From the NCBI GenBank assembly GCA_947626395.1, contig CANQRU010000017.1:1-63534 (forward strand): DNA of 63,534 nucleotides. Direction: 5' to 3'. Origin of the DNA: an uncultured Lachnospiraceae bacterium. Lineage in GTDB: Bacteria; Bacillota; Clostridia; Lachnospirales; Lachnospiraceae. The notes under the pieces were generated by a model. It saw nothing but the letters and a program-made list of their open reading frames with translations, ran no database searches and had not been told where the DNA came from. Shown here one piece after another: positions 1 through 7,797 of this stretch. Position 1 is the first letter of the stretch; each line of letters begins with the position of its first letter. A program made the position numbers and the translations under genes.

Positions 1-250
1 CGTGGGACATGACGTCGTGGCGCACCAGGCGCTCCCGCTCCTTCGCCACGTCGTAATTGATATCGTCCTGATGGGCCTTAAGCTCGTCGACCTGCTCCTG
101 CGTGATCGGAAGACCCAGCTCCTTCTCGGTCTCCGCCAGGGCGATCCAGAGCTTACGCCAGGTCCTGAATTTCTTGTCCGGCGAGAAAATGTACTGCATT
201 TCCTTGCTGGCGTACCGCTCGGAGAGCGGGCTTTGGTATCTGTCGTTCAT
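1..250 (-). CDS. purB: Adenylosuccinate lyase, N-terminal part (cut by window edge)
   Basis: The first 83 codons of PurB, which splits adenylosuccinate (and SAICAR) to release fumarate in purine synthesis. The reverse complement reads [20 protein letters not shown], then a stretch containing [19 protein letters not shown], the usual N terminus of the clostridial enzyme. The start at 250 has a GGAGG six bases upstream. The gene runs off the left edge, so catalytic residues are not visible. It is the third gene of a purC-purF-purB order on the minus strand and is separated from purF by 200 bp of strongly structured DNA. Confidence 0.9.
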   Translation of the reverse strand, partial: MNDRYQSPLSERYASKEMQYIFSPDKKFRTWRKLWIALAETEKELGLPITQEQVDELKAHQDDINYDVAKERERLVRHDVMSH

Positions 251-318
251 GAAAACCTCCATGTATTAAATGTGGGGGGACGACGCTGTTTGACGCGTTT
301 CTTCCTTCGTTCTGCTCC

Positions 319-444
319 GCAGTGCGCAGCTCAAAAACCTGCGGTTTTTTCGCTGTACGGGCTGCGCCCTATGAATGTACAGATACGTCAGGCCGCTTAC
401 GTGCAAGCACGACGCGGCTTGACGTATCTGTACATTCGCACTGC
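319..444. repeat. Branched multi-hairpin element between purF and purB
   Basis: An outer 8-bp stem (GCAGTGCG at 319-326 with CGCACTGC at 437-444) encloses three hairpins: 327-355 (CAGC/GCTG plus AAAAACC/GGTTTTT with loop TGC), 359-369 (GGGC-TGC-GCCC), and a long stem 373-396/414-437 matching at 23 of 24 positions whose 17-nt loop contains a further CGTGC/GCACG pairing. The pairing is seen directly. Its role (processing site, attenuator between purF and purB, or small mobile repeat) is not known. Confidence 0.7.
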
Positions 445-450
445 TTATGC

Positions 451-1893
451 CTAGCGCACATATTCTCCCCTTATATCCTCCGTGGGGGGCTCGATCGGAT
501 AATCGCCGGTGAAGCAGGCGGTGCAGATCGGCAGTCCCTCGGCCATTTCCTTCAGCCGCTCCACCCGCAGGTAGGACAGGGAATCTGCGCCGATCAAGAA
601 GCGGATCTCATCCAGGGTCTTGCCGTGGGCGATCAGCTGATCCTCCGACGGAATGTCCGTGCCGAAATAACAGGGATGCAGAAACGGCGGCGCGCTGACC
701 TTCACATGCACTTCCTTCGCGCCGGCCTCCCGAAGCATCCGCACGATCTGATGGCTGGTGGTGCCGCGGACGATGGAGTCGTCGATCATGATGACCCGCT
801 TGCCTTCCACGGCCTCCTTTAACACGTTCAGCTTCACGCGGACCGCCGAGACCCGGTTGCTCTGCTTGGGTTTGATGAAAGTCCGGCCCACGTACGTATT
901 CTTCACAAAGGCCGTTCCGTAGGGGATCCCGGATTCCAGCGCGTAGCCAAGGGCCGCCGCGTTTCCGGATTCCGGCACGCCCACCACCAGGTCCGCGTCC
1001 ACCGGCGAATCCTTCGCCAGGCACCGGCCCGCGTAGACCCGGGAATGATAGACGCTGACGCCGTCGAAGACCGTGTCCGGTCTCGCGAAATAAATATACT
1101 CAAAGACGCACCGCGCCTGCCGCTTCGCGTCCGCAAAGCACATACTGCGATCCGACTCGATGCCGTCTTTCGTGATCGCCACCACCTCGCCGGGCTCCAC
1201 GTCGCGGATGAACTCCGCTCCGATCGTGGCTAGGGCGCAGGTCTCCGAGGTCAGGATATAGGCCCCGTCCTTCTTTCCGATGCACAATGGCTTGAATCCA
1301 AAGGGATCCCGGGCGCCGATCAGCTTCCGCGGGCTCATGATCACCAGCGAATACGCGCCGTCCAGCTTCTTCATGGCCTTCGCCACCGCCTCCTGGACAT
1401 TCTTCGAATCGATCCTCGCCCGCGCGATCAGGTAGGCGATGACCTCCGAGTCGATGGTCGTCTGGAAAATAGCCCCGGTATAGGCCAGCTCCCTCCGAAG
1501 TTCGGGCGCATTGACCAGATTGCCGTTATGGGCCAGGGCCAGGGTGCCCTTGATGTAGTTCAGGACCAGCGGCTGGGCGTTCTCCCGGGTGCTGCTGCCC
1601 GCCGTGGAATACCGCACATGACCTACGCCGATATTGCCGTGAAGCGCCTCCAGCGTCTCCGGCAGGAAGACCTCGTTGCACAGCCCCATGCCCTTGTGGA
1701 CCCGGACCGCGTGCTTGGGTCCCTCCGTATCGCTGACCGCGATGCCGCAGCTCTCCTGTCCCCGATGCTGCAGGGCAAATAAACCATAATAGATGGTGGA
1801 GGCGACTTCTCCACCATCTAAATCATACATTCCGAAGATGCCGCACTCCTCATGCAGCTTATCGTCCGAGTTCCGGATATTTTCCATTTCCAT
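451..1893 (-). CDS. purF: Amidophosphoribosyltransferase
   Basis: Makes phosphoribosylamine from PRPP and glutamine, the committed step of purine synthesis. The product is 480 aa. The mature enzyme should begin at the Cys of CGIFGMYDLDGG after removal of a short propeptide ending HEE, typical of the Bacillus-type enzyme. The glutaminase half shows LQHRGQESCGI and AHNGNLVNA; the PRPP-binding motif is VIMIDDSIVRGTT. I chose the ATG at 1893 (AGGTGG upstream); a longer frame to 1995 would overlap purC. It follows purC by 52 bp and is surely cotranscribed. In the Bacillus-type family a C-terminal Fe-S cluster is usual; CTACFTGDYP near the end fits this. Confidence 0.95.
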   Translation of the reverse strand: MEMENIRNSDDKLHEECGIFGMYDLDGGEVASTIYYGLFALQHRGQESCGIAVSDTEGPKHAVRVHKGMGLCNEVFLPETLEALHGNIGVGHVRYSTAGSSTRENAQPLVLNYIKGTLALAHNGNLVNAPELRRELAYTGAIFQTTIDSEVIAYLIARARIDSKNVQEAVAKAMKKLDGAYSLVIMSPRKLIGARDPFGFKPLCIGKKDGAYILTSETCALATIGAEFIRDVEPGEVVAITKDGIESDRSMCFADAKRQARCVFEYIYFARPDTVFDGVSVYHSRVYAGRCLAKDSPVDADLVVGVPESGNAAALGYALESGIPYGTAFVKNTYVGRTFIKPKQSNRVSAVRVKLNVLKEAVEGKRVIMIDDSIVRGTTSHQIVRMLREAGAKEVHVKVSAPPFLHPCYFGTDIPSEDQLIAHGKTLDEIRFLIGADSLSYLRVERLKEMAEGLPICTACFTGDYPIEPPTEDIRGEYVR

Positions 1894-1945
1894 GGTTTTG
1901 CACCACCTTCGCCTGTCTGCCGGATGTCCGCCTTTCAGAATAATC

Positions 1946-2653
1946 CTACTGGATCCCCAGCCTGCGGAACACTTCCTGATACGCGTCCTCCACATTGCCC
2001 AGATCCCTGCGGAAACGGTCCTTGTCCAGCTTCTCGTGGGTCTCCTTGTCCCAGAGACGGCAGGTATCCGGGGACACCTCGTCGGCCAGGATGATCTGCC
2101 CGTGATAACGTCCGAATTCGATCTTGAAATCGATCAGCTCGATGCCGAGGCTCGCGAAATACTCCCGCATCACTTTATTGACTGTAAACGCATATTTCGT
2201 GATCGTGTCGATCTCTTCCTGGGTAGCCAGGTTCAGGGCCAGCGCGTAGTAGCTGTTGATGAACGGATCATGCAGATCGTCGTTCTTATAGCTGAACTCC
2301 AGCGTCGGGCAGGCCAACTTGATGCCTTCCTCCATACCCAGCTTCTTGGCAAAGCTGCCGGCGGAGAAATTGCGGATGATGACCTCCAGCGGAACGATCT
2401 CTACCTTCTTCACCAGCGTCTCCCGGTCGTTCAATTCCTCTACCAGATGGGTCGGCACGCCTTCCTTCTCCAGCAATTTGAAAATATGATTGGTCATGCG
2501 GTTGTTGATCGCGCCCTTGCCTACGATCGTGCCCTTCTTCTGGCCGTCGAACGCCGTCGCGTCGTCCTTGTAGGATACGATCAGCAGATCCGGATCGTCC
2601 GTCAGGAAAACCTTTTTTGCCTTGCCTTCGTATAACTGTTCTCTCTTTTCCAT
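1946..2653 (-). CDS. purC: Phosphoribosylaminoimidazole-succinocarboxamide synthase (SAICAR synthetase)
   Basis: Joins aspartate to CAIR with ATP. The product is 235 aa, the normal bacterial length. It begins [16 protein letters not shown], and shows the family motifs [27 protein letters not shown] and IDFKIEFGR. The ATG at 2653 is preceded by AGGTGG; an upstream frame to 2704 falls in the leader and has no family match. First visible gene of the purine operon, with a good promoter 160 bp upstream. Confidence 0.95.
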   Translation of the reverse strand: MEKREQLYEGKAKKVFLTDDPDLLIVSYKDDATAFDGQKKGTIVGKGAINNRMTNHIFKLLEKEGVPTHLVEELNDRETLVKKVEIVPLEVIIRNFSAGSFAKKLGMEEGIKLACPTLEFSYKNDDLHDPFINSYYALALNLATQEEIDTITKYAFTVNKVMREYFASLGIELIDFKIEFGRYHGQIILADEVSPDTCRLWDKETHEKLDKDRFRRDLGNVEDAYQEVFRRLGIQ

Positions 2654-2682
2654 GGGTAGCCACCTGTCCTTTTTGTGCGCCG

Positions 2683-2772
2683 CGGCCTGCGCCGTCCGCC
2701 TCACCCGGACGAGAATCCGCCCGCTGCGTCCGGACGGAAATCCGTCCGCTGCATACGGCCTGCGCCGTCCGC
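2683..2772. repeat. GC-rich leader of purC with a 17-bp direct repeat
   Basis: A perfect 17-bp direct repeat (CGGCCTGCGCCGTCCGC) lies at 2683-2699 and 2756-2772 inside the roughly 155-nt purC leader. Between them are hairpin-forming CGGACGG/CCGTCCG sequences. I see no purine riboswitch core. The repeats may be a simple expansion or part of an attenuator. Confidence 0.6.
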
Positions 2773-2814
2773 GGCAAATGATATGTATGATGCAGCAGAA
2801 ATCTCAATGGAAGC

Positions 2815-2843
2815 ATTATAGCGTATCGGATGGATTATAGCAA
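2815..2843 (-). promoter_or_regulatory. Promoter of purC-purF-purB
   Basis: On the minus strand TTGCTA (2838-2843) and TATAAT (2815-2820) are separated by exactly 17 bp. The start point would be near 2808. The IS element begins 20 bp upstream of the -35 box and leaves the core promoter intact. Confidence 0.8.
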
Positions 2844-2862
2844 GAGGTTTCGGCGGATTTTT

Positions 2863-4430
2863 CCTTGAGTTTCCGCAAACTGCACCAGAAAAGCGGTTGA
2901 ACCTGTCCAAAGTGCTGCTCTACCGCATTTTTTGAAAGAGTTAAAAGGACGGTTCCATGAGCAGACGCACCTAAACAGGTCCCGTTGGAACCGGACCAGG
3001 GAGGGCATATTCTTTTCCCTATATTTATACGACCAGCCGAAGGCGGAGCTGACGGTATACAGGCCGTTTCGTCCGGAACCAGAGTCTGACGCCTTCTTTT
3101 GCATACGATAGTATTCCGCTGATGCCTTTTGCCAGCCGGTAATACCAGAAATGGACTTTCTCTTTGATAGCGGCTGCTTTCTGCAGGATAGAGACTTTCA
3201 GGGCATTTGTTTCCGGCTTCATGGACATGTGGGCAAGAAACGCCATGCACAGGGTGATGTAAAAATTTAAAGCGTTGATGGAAACAAGCTTCCTCACCCG
3301 GAAATCCTCAAACCGGAACATCTGCTTTTTGCAGCGGAAATACTCCTCGATGCGCCATCTGGAGAAGTACAGCTTTGCGACCCGGATGACATCTTCCTTT
3401 GACCGGATCTCCTTATTGGTGGCGAGCATCATGGGATGCTCCGTGATGCCATAAACCAAAACAAGATAAATATCCTTTTTCGAGGCAGTGATCTGTACTT
3501 TTACATGGGACAGATAGGCGTCATGGTTTTTGCCTTTGTAAATAAGGGGCGTTTTGATCTTTCCTTTGCGCTGGTTACGAAGCTGTGTTGCGGGAACCCA
3601 TTTCCCATGGAAAAACAGCTTACGTTTTGCGGTAAGGCGGATCACGTAATCCTGCCCCAGTCCATCGAGCTTTAGGAACATCTTGTTGTCATCATACCCC
3701 CTGTCCATGACGAAAGTGGCCTTACCGAACAGGGCTGCGCCGCGTTCCATGGCGGAGAAGGTGATGTCGTTGACAGAGGTAAAACTCTTTTCTTTGGAAG
3801 AATGGACCTGGGAGAAGATACTGACCGGATGGTTGCTGTCTGTCAGCACGCAGGCCTCCGTGACATGGTATCCTTTCTCATAGACATTTTTTGTTTCCGT
3901 GCTTTTAGAGCCGTCCCTGACAAGGCCGAGAGCTTCGAATTTATAACCATCGGGCTTTACCACATCGCTGTCATCGATATGAATGACCGGGTGGGAAGGT
4001 GCCCATTTCTGGACGGCGGCAAGATAAGATGAGAGAGCTTTTTGGGGGACTCCTTTGTTCAGGTGTCTTGTGAGGCGCTCCACGGAATTGACCTTTTTTG
4101 AATCTTCATGGAGTTGGTCGACGATGTCGGTGAGGAGGCAGCTTCCGGCAGCGAGCATGCCATAGGTCATGTCGGCAGTAAACTTTTTATCGGGCTTGGA
4201 AAGGTGCTTGGAAATTTTATTTGAGAACTTTAAAATTTCCCTTTTCATTTGGTAGGTATCTGATGTAAAATGGGTCATAAGGAATCCCCCCGTTTTTGTT
4301 TAGTAAGGTTTTTGTTTGGGCACTTAAATTTTACACCAAAATCGGTCAGGATTCCTTATATTTTTGAGATTTTTTCAAAGATGTTCATAAGTAATGTATT
4401 GTCGGTGAACAGAACTGCGGAAACTCAAGG
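2863..4430 (-). mobile_element. Complete IS4-family insertion sequence (1568 bp)
   Basis: Perfect 15-bp terminal inverted repeats, CCTTGAGTTTCCGCA at 2863-2877 and TGCGGAAACTCAAGG at 4416-4430, bound one transposase gene. A 7-bp direct repeat GATTTTT flanks the element at 2856-2862 and 4431-4437, the expected target duplication. The intact ends, intact gene and perfect duplication suggest a recent insertion. It separates the purC promoter from the + strand promoter at 4442. Confidence 0.93.
3025..4278 (-). CDS. IS4-family DDE transposase
   Basis: A 417-aa DDE transposase. The first catalytic Asp lies in HIDDSDVVKP (about residue 103), the second in FVMDRGYDDNK (D192). The IS4 signature Y-(2)-R-(3)-E-(6)-K is met exactly by Y304, R307, E311 and K318 in the YFSRWRIEEYFRCKK segment. 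The start at 4278 has a G-rich ribosome binding site (GGGGGGATTCCTT). It is the only gene of the element and appears intact. Confidence 0.93.
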   Translation of the reverse strand: MTHFTSDTYQMKREILKFSNKISKHLSKPDKKFTADMTYGMLAAGSCLLTDIVDQLHEDSKKVNSVERLTRHLNKGVPQKALSSYLAAVQKWAPSHPVIHIDDSDVVKPDGYKFEALGLVRDGSKSTETKNVYEKGYHVTEACVLTDSNHPVSIFSQVHSSKEKSFTSVNDITFSAMERGAALFGKATFVMDRGYDDNKMFLKLDGLGQDYVIRLTAKRKLFFHGKWVPATQLRNQRKGKIKTPLIYKGKNHDAYLSHVKVQITASKKDIYLVLVYGITEHPMMLATNKEIRSKEDVIRVAKLYFSRWRIEEYFRCKKQMFRFEDFRVRKLVSINALNFYITLCMAFLAHMSMKPETNALKVSILQKAAAIKEKVHFWYYRLAKGISGILSYAKEGVRLWFRTKRPVYRQLRLRLVV

Positions 4431-4441
4431 GATTTTTCCTG

Positions 4442-4470
4442 TTGAATTATTTCGCTTCATGGTGTATAAT
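4442..4470 (+). promoter_or_regulatory. Strong promoter of a small antisense RNA
   Basis: TTGAAT (4442-4447) and TATAAT (4465-4470) are 17 bp apart on the + strand, a near-consensus sigma-A promoter that starts only 4 bp beyond the IS target duplication. No coding frame follows; transcription would run to the hairpin at 4538-4584. Confidence 0.75.
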
Positions 4471-4476
4471 ATGCTT

Positions 4477-4590
4477 ATCTGGACAGCCGGGAGATAGATG
4501 AAGCCTATCCGCTCCGGCGCAGATTCAACAGTTACTGATAAGCAAGCTGCCTTCTCCTGCCAAGAGACGAGGCAGCTTGCTTATTTTCTA
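4477..4590 (+). ncRNA. Candidate antitoxin RNA, antisense to the 3' end of the small toxin gene
   Basis: From the predicted start near 4477 the transcript reaches a 14-bp perfect stem (4538-4551 with 4571-4584) followed by TTTTC, giving an RNA of about 110 nt. The same stem lies on the 3' side of the convergent 25-codon gene at 4581-4658, so the two RNAs would overlap at their 3' ends, as known for txpA/RatA in Bacillus. Promoter and stem are seen; the antitoxin role is inferred. Confidence 0.6.
4538..4584. terminator. Shared bidirectional terminator hairpin
   Basis: ATAAGCAAGCTGCC at 4538-4551 pairs perfectly with its complement at 4571-4584 across a 19-nt loop. On the + strand it is followed by TTTTC. 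The stop codon of the convergent toxin gene lies in the right arm. Confidence 0.7.
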
Positions 4591-4658
4591 TAATTCAGAA
4601 TCGCTACTATGAGCAGCGCTGCGGTCAAAATGACCATAAACTCCTCATATGTACTCAT
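4581..4658 (-). CDS. Small hydrophobic peptide, probable type I (holin-like) toxin
   Basis: Twenty-five residues: M-S-T-Y-E-E-F at the N terminus, one membrane-spanning stretch (about residues 8-21, MVILTAALLIVAIL), and a basic end NYRK. This is the pattern of the putative holin-like toxins of Firmicutes type I systems (TxpA/BsrG relatives, typically starting M-x-T/V-Y-E). An AAAGGGTGA sequence sits about 8 bp before the ATG. A TATAAT-like -10 is present at 4728-4733 but I see no good -35 box. It faces the antisense RNA at 4477-4590. The identification rests on pattern and layout, not on a database match. Confidence 0.65.
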   Translation of the reverse strand: MSTYEEFMVILTAALLIVAILNYRK

Positions 4659-4779
4659 AAGCATCACCCTTTCCGCAAAATGAAGGAACGGATGACTGCA
4701 CGCCTCCCCAGCCGCCCGGGTAAACATATTATATTGTCAAGGTACCTCCGAACTATCCGGCAGTACATCTCCGGCCGGT

Positions 4780-5112
4780 TCACACCCCATCTCCCGCTTC
4801 CGTCTCCCCGGCCCTCTCCTCCTGCCGGTAGAACTCGACGGCCCCGTCCCGCATCCGCAGACGGAAGCCGAAGATCTCCTCTATAAGAGCGCCGTCCCCG
4901 CCCTTGTCCTCCGCCGGACTCAGCCACTGCTGGCTCTCACTTTCTGCGCGCAGCGCGAAGAAATCTGTGCCGCCATACTGATAAAACAGTACCGCCGCCT
5001 CCAGAGTAAGCGCCGCAATGCAAGCGCGCCGGAGCTTCCGGTTCCACACGCCCTCACGCGCAAACCTTCTCCATGATTTTTTTGCTGAAAATACAGAATC
5101 TTTCCGCAGCAT
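4780..5112 (-). CDS. Small single-pass membrane protein of unknown function
   Basis: A 110-aa protein. Basic N-terminal third (residues 1-32), one likely membrane segment around RACIAALTLEAAVLFYQYGG, then an acidic C-terminal part containing EEIFGFRLRMRDGAVEFYRQ. I do not recognise the family. The frame extends to 5292, but a promoter occupies that end, so I take the ATG at 5112 (weak AGGTG 5 bp upstream). Codon use resembles the neighbouring genes. It may be the end of the cassette that includes the surface protein and kinase, but it has its own promoter. Confidence 0.5.
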   Translation of the reverse strand: MLRKDSVFSAKKSWRRFAREGVWNRKLRRACIAALTLEAAVLFYQYGGTDFFALRAESESQQWLSPAEDKGGDGALIEEIFGFRLRMRDGAVEFYRQEERAGETEAGDGV

Positions 5113-5263
5113 AACACACCTATTCTTCCATAACGTTTTTTGATCTTTCGGAAATTTTCGCGGCAGACATGCAGATAATCCCATGATCCGCAGCCGCCAG
5201 ATCACACCGGGTTCCCGGCGGTTCGCATGAATCGCAATCAGAAAAAGCGGAACTGACAAAAGA

Positions 5264-5292
5264 AGTATATCATATGCCGGGCTGTATGGCAA
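5264..5292 (-). promoter_or_regulatory. Promoter upstream of the small membrane protein
   Basis: On the minus strand TTGCCA (5287-5292) and TATACT (5264-5269) are 17 bp apart. The start near 5257 gives a leader of about 145 nt to the ATG at 5112; I see no defined structure in that leader. Confidence 0.55.
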
Positions 5293-5332
5293 CTGGTTTC
5301 CTTTTGCATATTGACGCCTGCATACTGATGCA

Positions 5333-5378
5333 ACAGAAGCGGTTCACCGGCACATCTGTACCGCTAAACCGCTTCTGT
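5333..5378. repeat. Perfect 12-bp stem hairpin after the surface-protein gene
   Basis: ACAGAAGCGGTT (5333-5344) pairs with AACCGCTTCTGT (5367-5378). Its 22-nt loop begins TCACCGGC, and GCATACTGA lies just upstream; both resemble pieces of the dispersed 41-bp hairpin family at 24986-25070. It may be a diverged member, a terminator without a clear T-tract, or both. The rest of the 5113-5459 gap holds only the promoter at 5264-5292. Confidence 0.5.
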
Positions 5379-5459
5379 CATAACTTACGCTTCGCTCACC
5401 TGTTAACTTCTGCGCAGAAAAACCACTTACGATATCCTGCTGACAGTACGCTCTCTATG

Positions 5460-7652
5460 TTACTGCACCAGCGCGCCCTTATAGCCGTCAGACGCCTCAT
5501 TGAAATAATAGCTCTTACCGTCGATGACATGGTTTCCTACAAACATGGAACCCATCCATCCGTCGGATACCGGATTCAGATAATACACGCGTCCATCCGT
5601 ATCCGTAAACCATCCGGTCTGCATATAGCCGTTGGCGTCGAAATGATACCAGTCAGTGCGGCCGTTATAGGCCAGCTGCGCCCAGGTATTCGCGGGCCAT
5701 GTACCGTCAGCATTCCTGTACCACCAGCCTGTCTCATTCTGAACCCAGCCGGCAGTATAGATCGTTTTGGTCCTGGAAGAAGAGCCGGAACTGTAACTGG
5801 AGCCGCCGGATGAAGACGGCGTCTTGCTGAGGCGTTTCGCCAGTACATAGGTGCCGGGCTGATCGATCTGCAGCAGAATATAGCTTCCTTTTTTCTTCGC
5901 AACTCCGGACGGAAGCTCCGCAGGGACGCCGCCGCTTACAGAATAAACAACCAGATCCTTCTCAGACACATCTGTCAGGCTGTCCGGAAGCGCCATCCTT
6001 AAACGAACCGGCACCTTCAGAGTTGCGATCGGCGTCATTTGGCTCGTATCCTGACCACGGGCAAAACTTACCCTGAATCCAAACGGATTCAAACCAGAGA
6101 CCGCGTTCACATCTGCCCCGGCCGCATCGTCCAGAATTACCTGAAAATGATCGCCCTCCCCGTTTACAGTATGGTCCGCCAGCGGCAGATTTCCCTGGAA
6201 ATACTGAGCATCCTCAAGCATTCCCACCATGCTGCCATTCTCCTCTAACCACCAATCGCCTGCCTCAACATAGGGCGAAATCATGTTCTGCAGCCTGTTC
6301 AGAGCATCCCACGTTCTCTCATCCAGCGGGGATTTCATCGTTTTGAGACGTTCCGCTATCTTGTTTACCATCTCTGTCAGCAGTTGGGATTCTGCTTCTT
6401 CGGTCCAAGTACCTTCATTCTTTTTCTCATCCAATTCAATCTCGTATTGGTCCATGATGCTATGAACATCCCTGCTGGCCGAACTTCCGGTCACGGTCAG
6501 CTCAACGGTCGCCTTCGCGCCAAGCCATTCGATCGTAATCGTAGCGGTTCCGGCCTCCTTCGGTATGATTCTCCATCTAAAACCAGGCTGTTCATGATGA
6601 CCCTCTTCGTCATCCCACTCATCCATCTCTTCCTCAAGCTCCGCAATCTTATCGTCGCTGATACTCCATTTGGGTCTTTCATTTTCTGTATAATACCACT
6701 CCAATCTGCCGTCCCAGTACTGGCTGTCCTCAAAATCAGCCATTCCATTATGATAGATATCCTCAACGCCAATATCCTCGATGCCAAGCCAGCCAGAGTC
6801 AGCTTCATTCATATCGATTTTAATCTCTTCATCACTCAGCGTCATCGTACGTTCTTTGACAGTGACTGTCGTCGTGACCTCATTCTCGGAGCCTTCGATC
6901 CAGAACCGGTATGTCGAGGTTCCCGGGTTAACGCCTACAATTTTAAAGTAGACCGTATCCTCTGTCCCGCTTTCAGCCCAATAATCCGTTTTCCAGTTCG
7001 GCCTGTTCTCCTCCCCGCTTTTCTCATCGCTCGACTCGCCCCACAAGTACCGCAGAGCGTCTTTATCATCTACCTTAACAGCAATTCGGGTACTCTTACC
7101 TACTTCCACAGTTGTTCTGCCCGTAATCTTAATCTTTGATTCGACCGGTATGTCCTTGATCGTCACCTTTGATTCATAGGAATAACTGTCAGGCTGATCC
7201 GTAAGCGTCGTTCTGATAATTGCCTTATCAGGCGCAGTTTCATCGACACGGACCCCATAGCCAATAATAAGAGCAGTTTCATCATCTTCCTCAGCCTCCC
7301 AATCATAGGGATGCCAGGCGCTTTCATCCCCCCAGAAATCAACACTCAATCCTTCCGGATCATCGACAAATTCCACGCCTATCATCCCTTCAGGGTCGCT
7401 GTTCACACGATCGCGATACGCGTTTGCCGCGGTCGCCGTATTGAATTCAGCACGCAAATAAATTGCGTTATCTGAAGCTTTCCTGTAAAATTCGGTTTCG
7501 CCGTTCAGATTGATTACACTCGCTGGACCGGCCTTTTCTTCCAATCCTTCCGCCGCCCGCGCCGTAATCTCCCGCGCGCCTGCGCCGGGGATCAGCGCCA
7601 GGACCATGGCGATTGTCAGGATCACACTTAATTTTCTTCTGAATTCTCTCAT
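5460..7652 (-). CDS. Secreted protein with C-terminal cell-wall-binding repeats
   Basis: A 730-aa exported protein. The ATG at 7652 has a perfect AAGGAGG and opens a signal peptide (MREFRRKLSVILTIAMVLAL, cut probably after an AGA or ARA site). Beta-rich segments with Ig-like character follow (for example VEVGKSTRIAVKV and TITIEWLGAKATVELTV), then acidic and helical parts, a Ser/Gly linker near residues 610-630, and a final 100 residues of aromatic repeats (GWWYRNADGTWPANTW, GYMQTGWFTDTDGRVYYL, GKSYYF) of the choline-binding/CW-binding type. It probably sits on the cell wall. It lies 145 bp downstream of the kinase gene on the same strand and may be part of that cassette. Substrate unknown. 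Confidence 0.8.
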   Translation of the reverse strand: MREFRRKLSVILTIAMVLALIPGAGAREITARAAEGLEEKAGPASVINLNGETEFYRKASDNAIYLRAEFNTATAANAYRDRVNSDPEGMIGVEFVDDPEGLSVDFWGDESAWHPYDWEAEEDDETALIIGYGVRVDETAPDKAIIRTTLTDQPDSYSYESKVTIKDIPVESKIKITGRTTVEVGKSTRIAVKVDDKDALRYLWGESSDEKSGEENRPNWKTDYWAESGTEDTVYFKIVGVNPGTSTYRFWIEGSENEVTTTVTVKERTMTLSDEEIKIDMNEADSGWLGIEDIGVEDIYHNGMADFEDSQYWDGRLEWYYTENERPKWSISDDKIAELEEEMDEWDDEEGHHEQPGFRWRIIPKEAGTATITIEWLGAKATVELTVTGSSASRDVHSIMDQYEIELDEKKNEGTWTEEAESQLLTEMVNKIAERLKTMKSPLDERTWDALNRLQNMISPYVEAGDWWLEENGSMVGMLEDAQYFQGNLPLADHTVNGEGDHFQVILDDAAGADVNAVSGLNPFGFRVSFARGQDTSQMTPIATLKVPVRLRMALPDSLTDVSEKDLVVYSVSGGVPAELPSGVAKKKGSYILLQIDQPGTYVLAKRLSKTPSSSGGSSYSSGSSSRTKTIYTAGWVQNETGWWYRNADGTWPANTWAQLAYNGRTDWYHFDANGYMQTGWFTDTDGRVYYLNPVSDGWMGSMFVGNHVIDGKSYYFNEASDGYKGALVQ

Positions 7653-7797
7653 ACTGTTCCTCCTTGTCTTCTTGATATCCTGTCCGAACAGATCCTGCGC
7701 GGGATAACCGCGCACAATCCTTCCCACAGTACCAAGAATAGCATATCTGAGAATTCAAAAGGTCAGCAAATCTGCATTATTTTCGTCCGTTCTCCTA

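Noticed and set aside
2654-2808. Purine riboswitch in the purC leader
   Set aside because: The conserved loops of the purine aptamer are not present; the leader is GC-rich repeats.
4540-4582. Member of the 41-bp hairpin family
   Set aside because: The loop is 19 nt and shares neither the CACTGGC core nor the CATGGAAA tail; it is the toxin-locus terminator.
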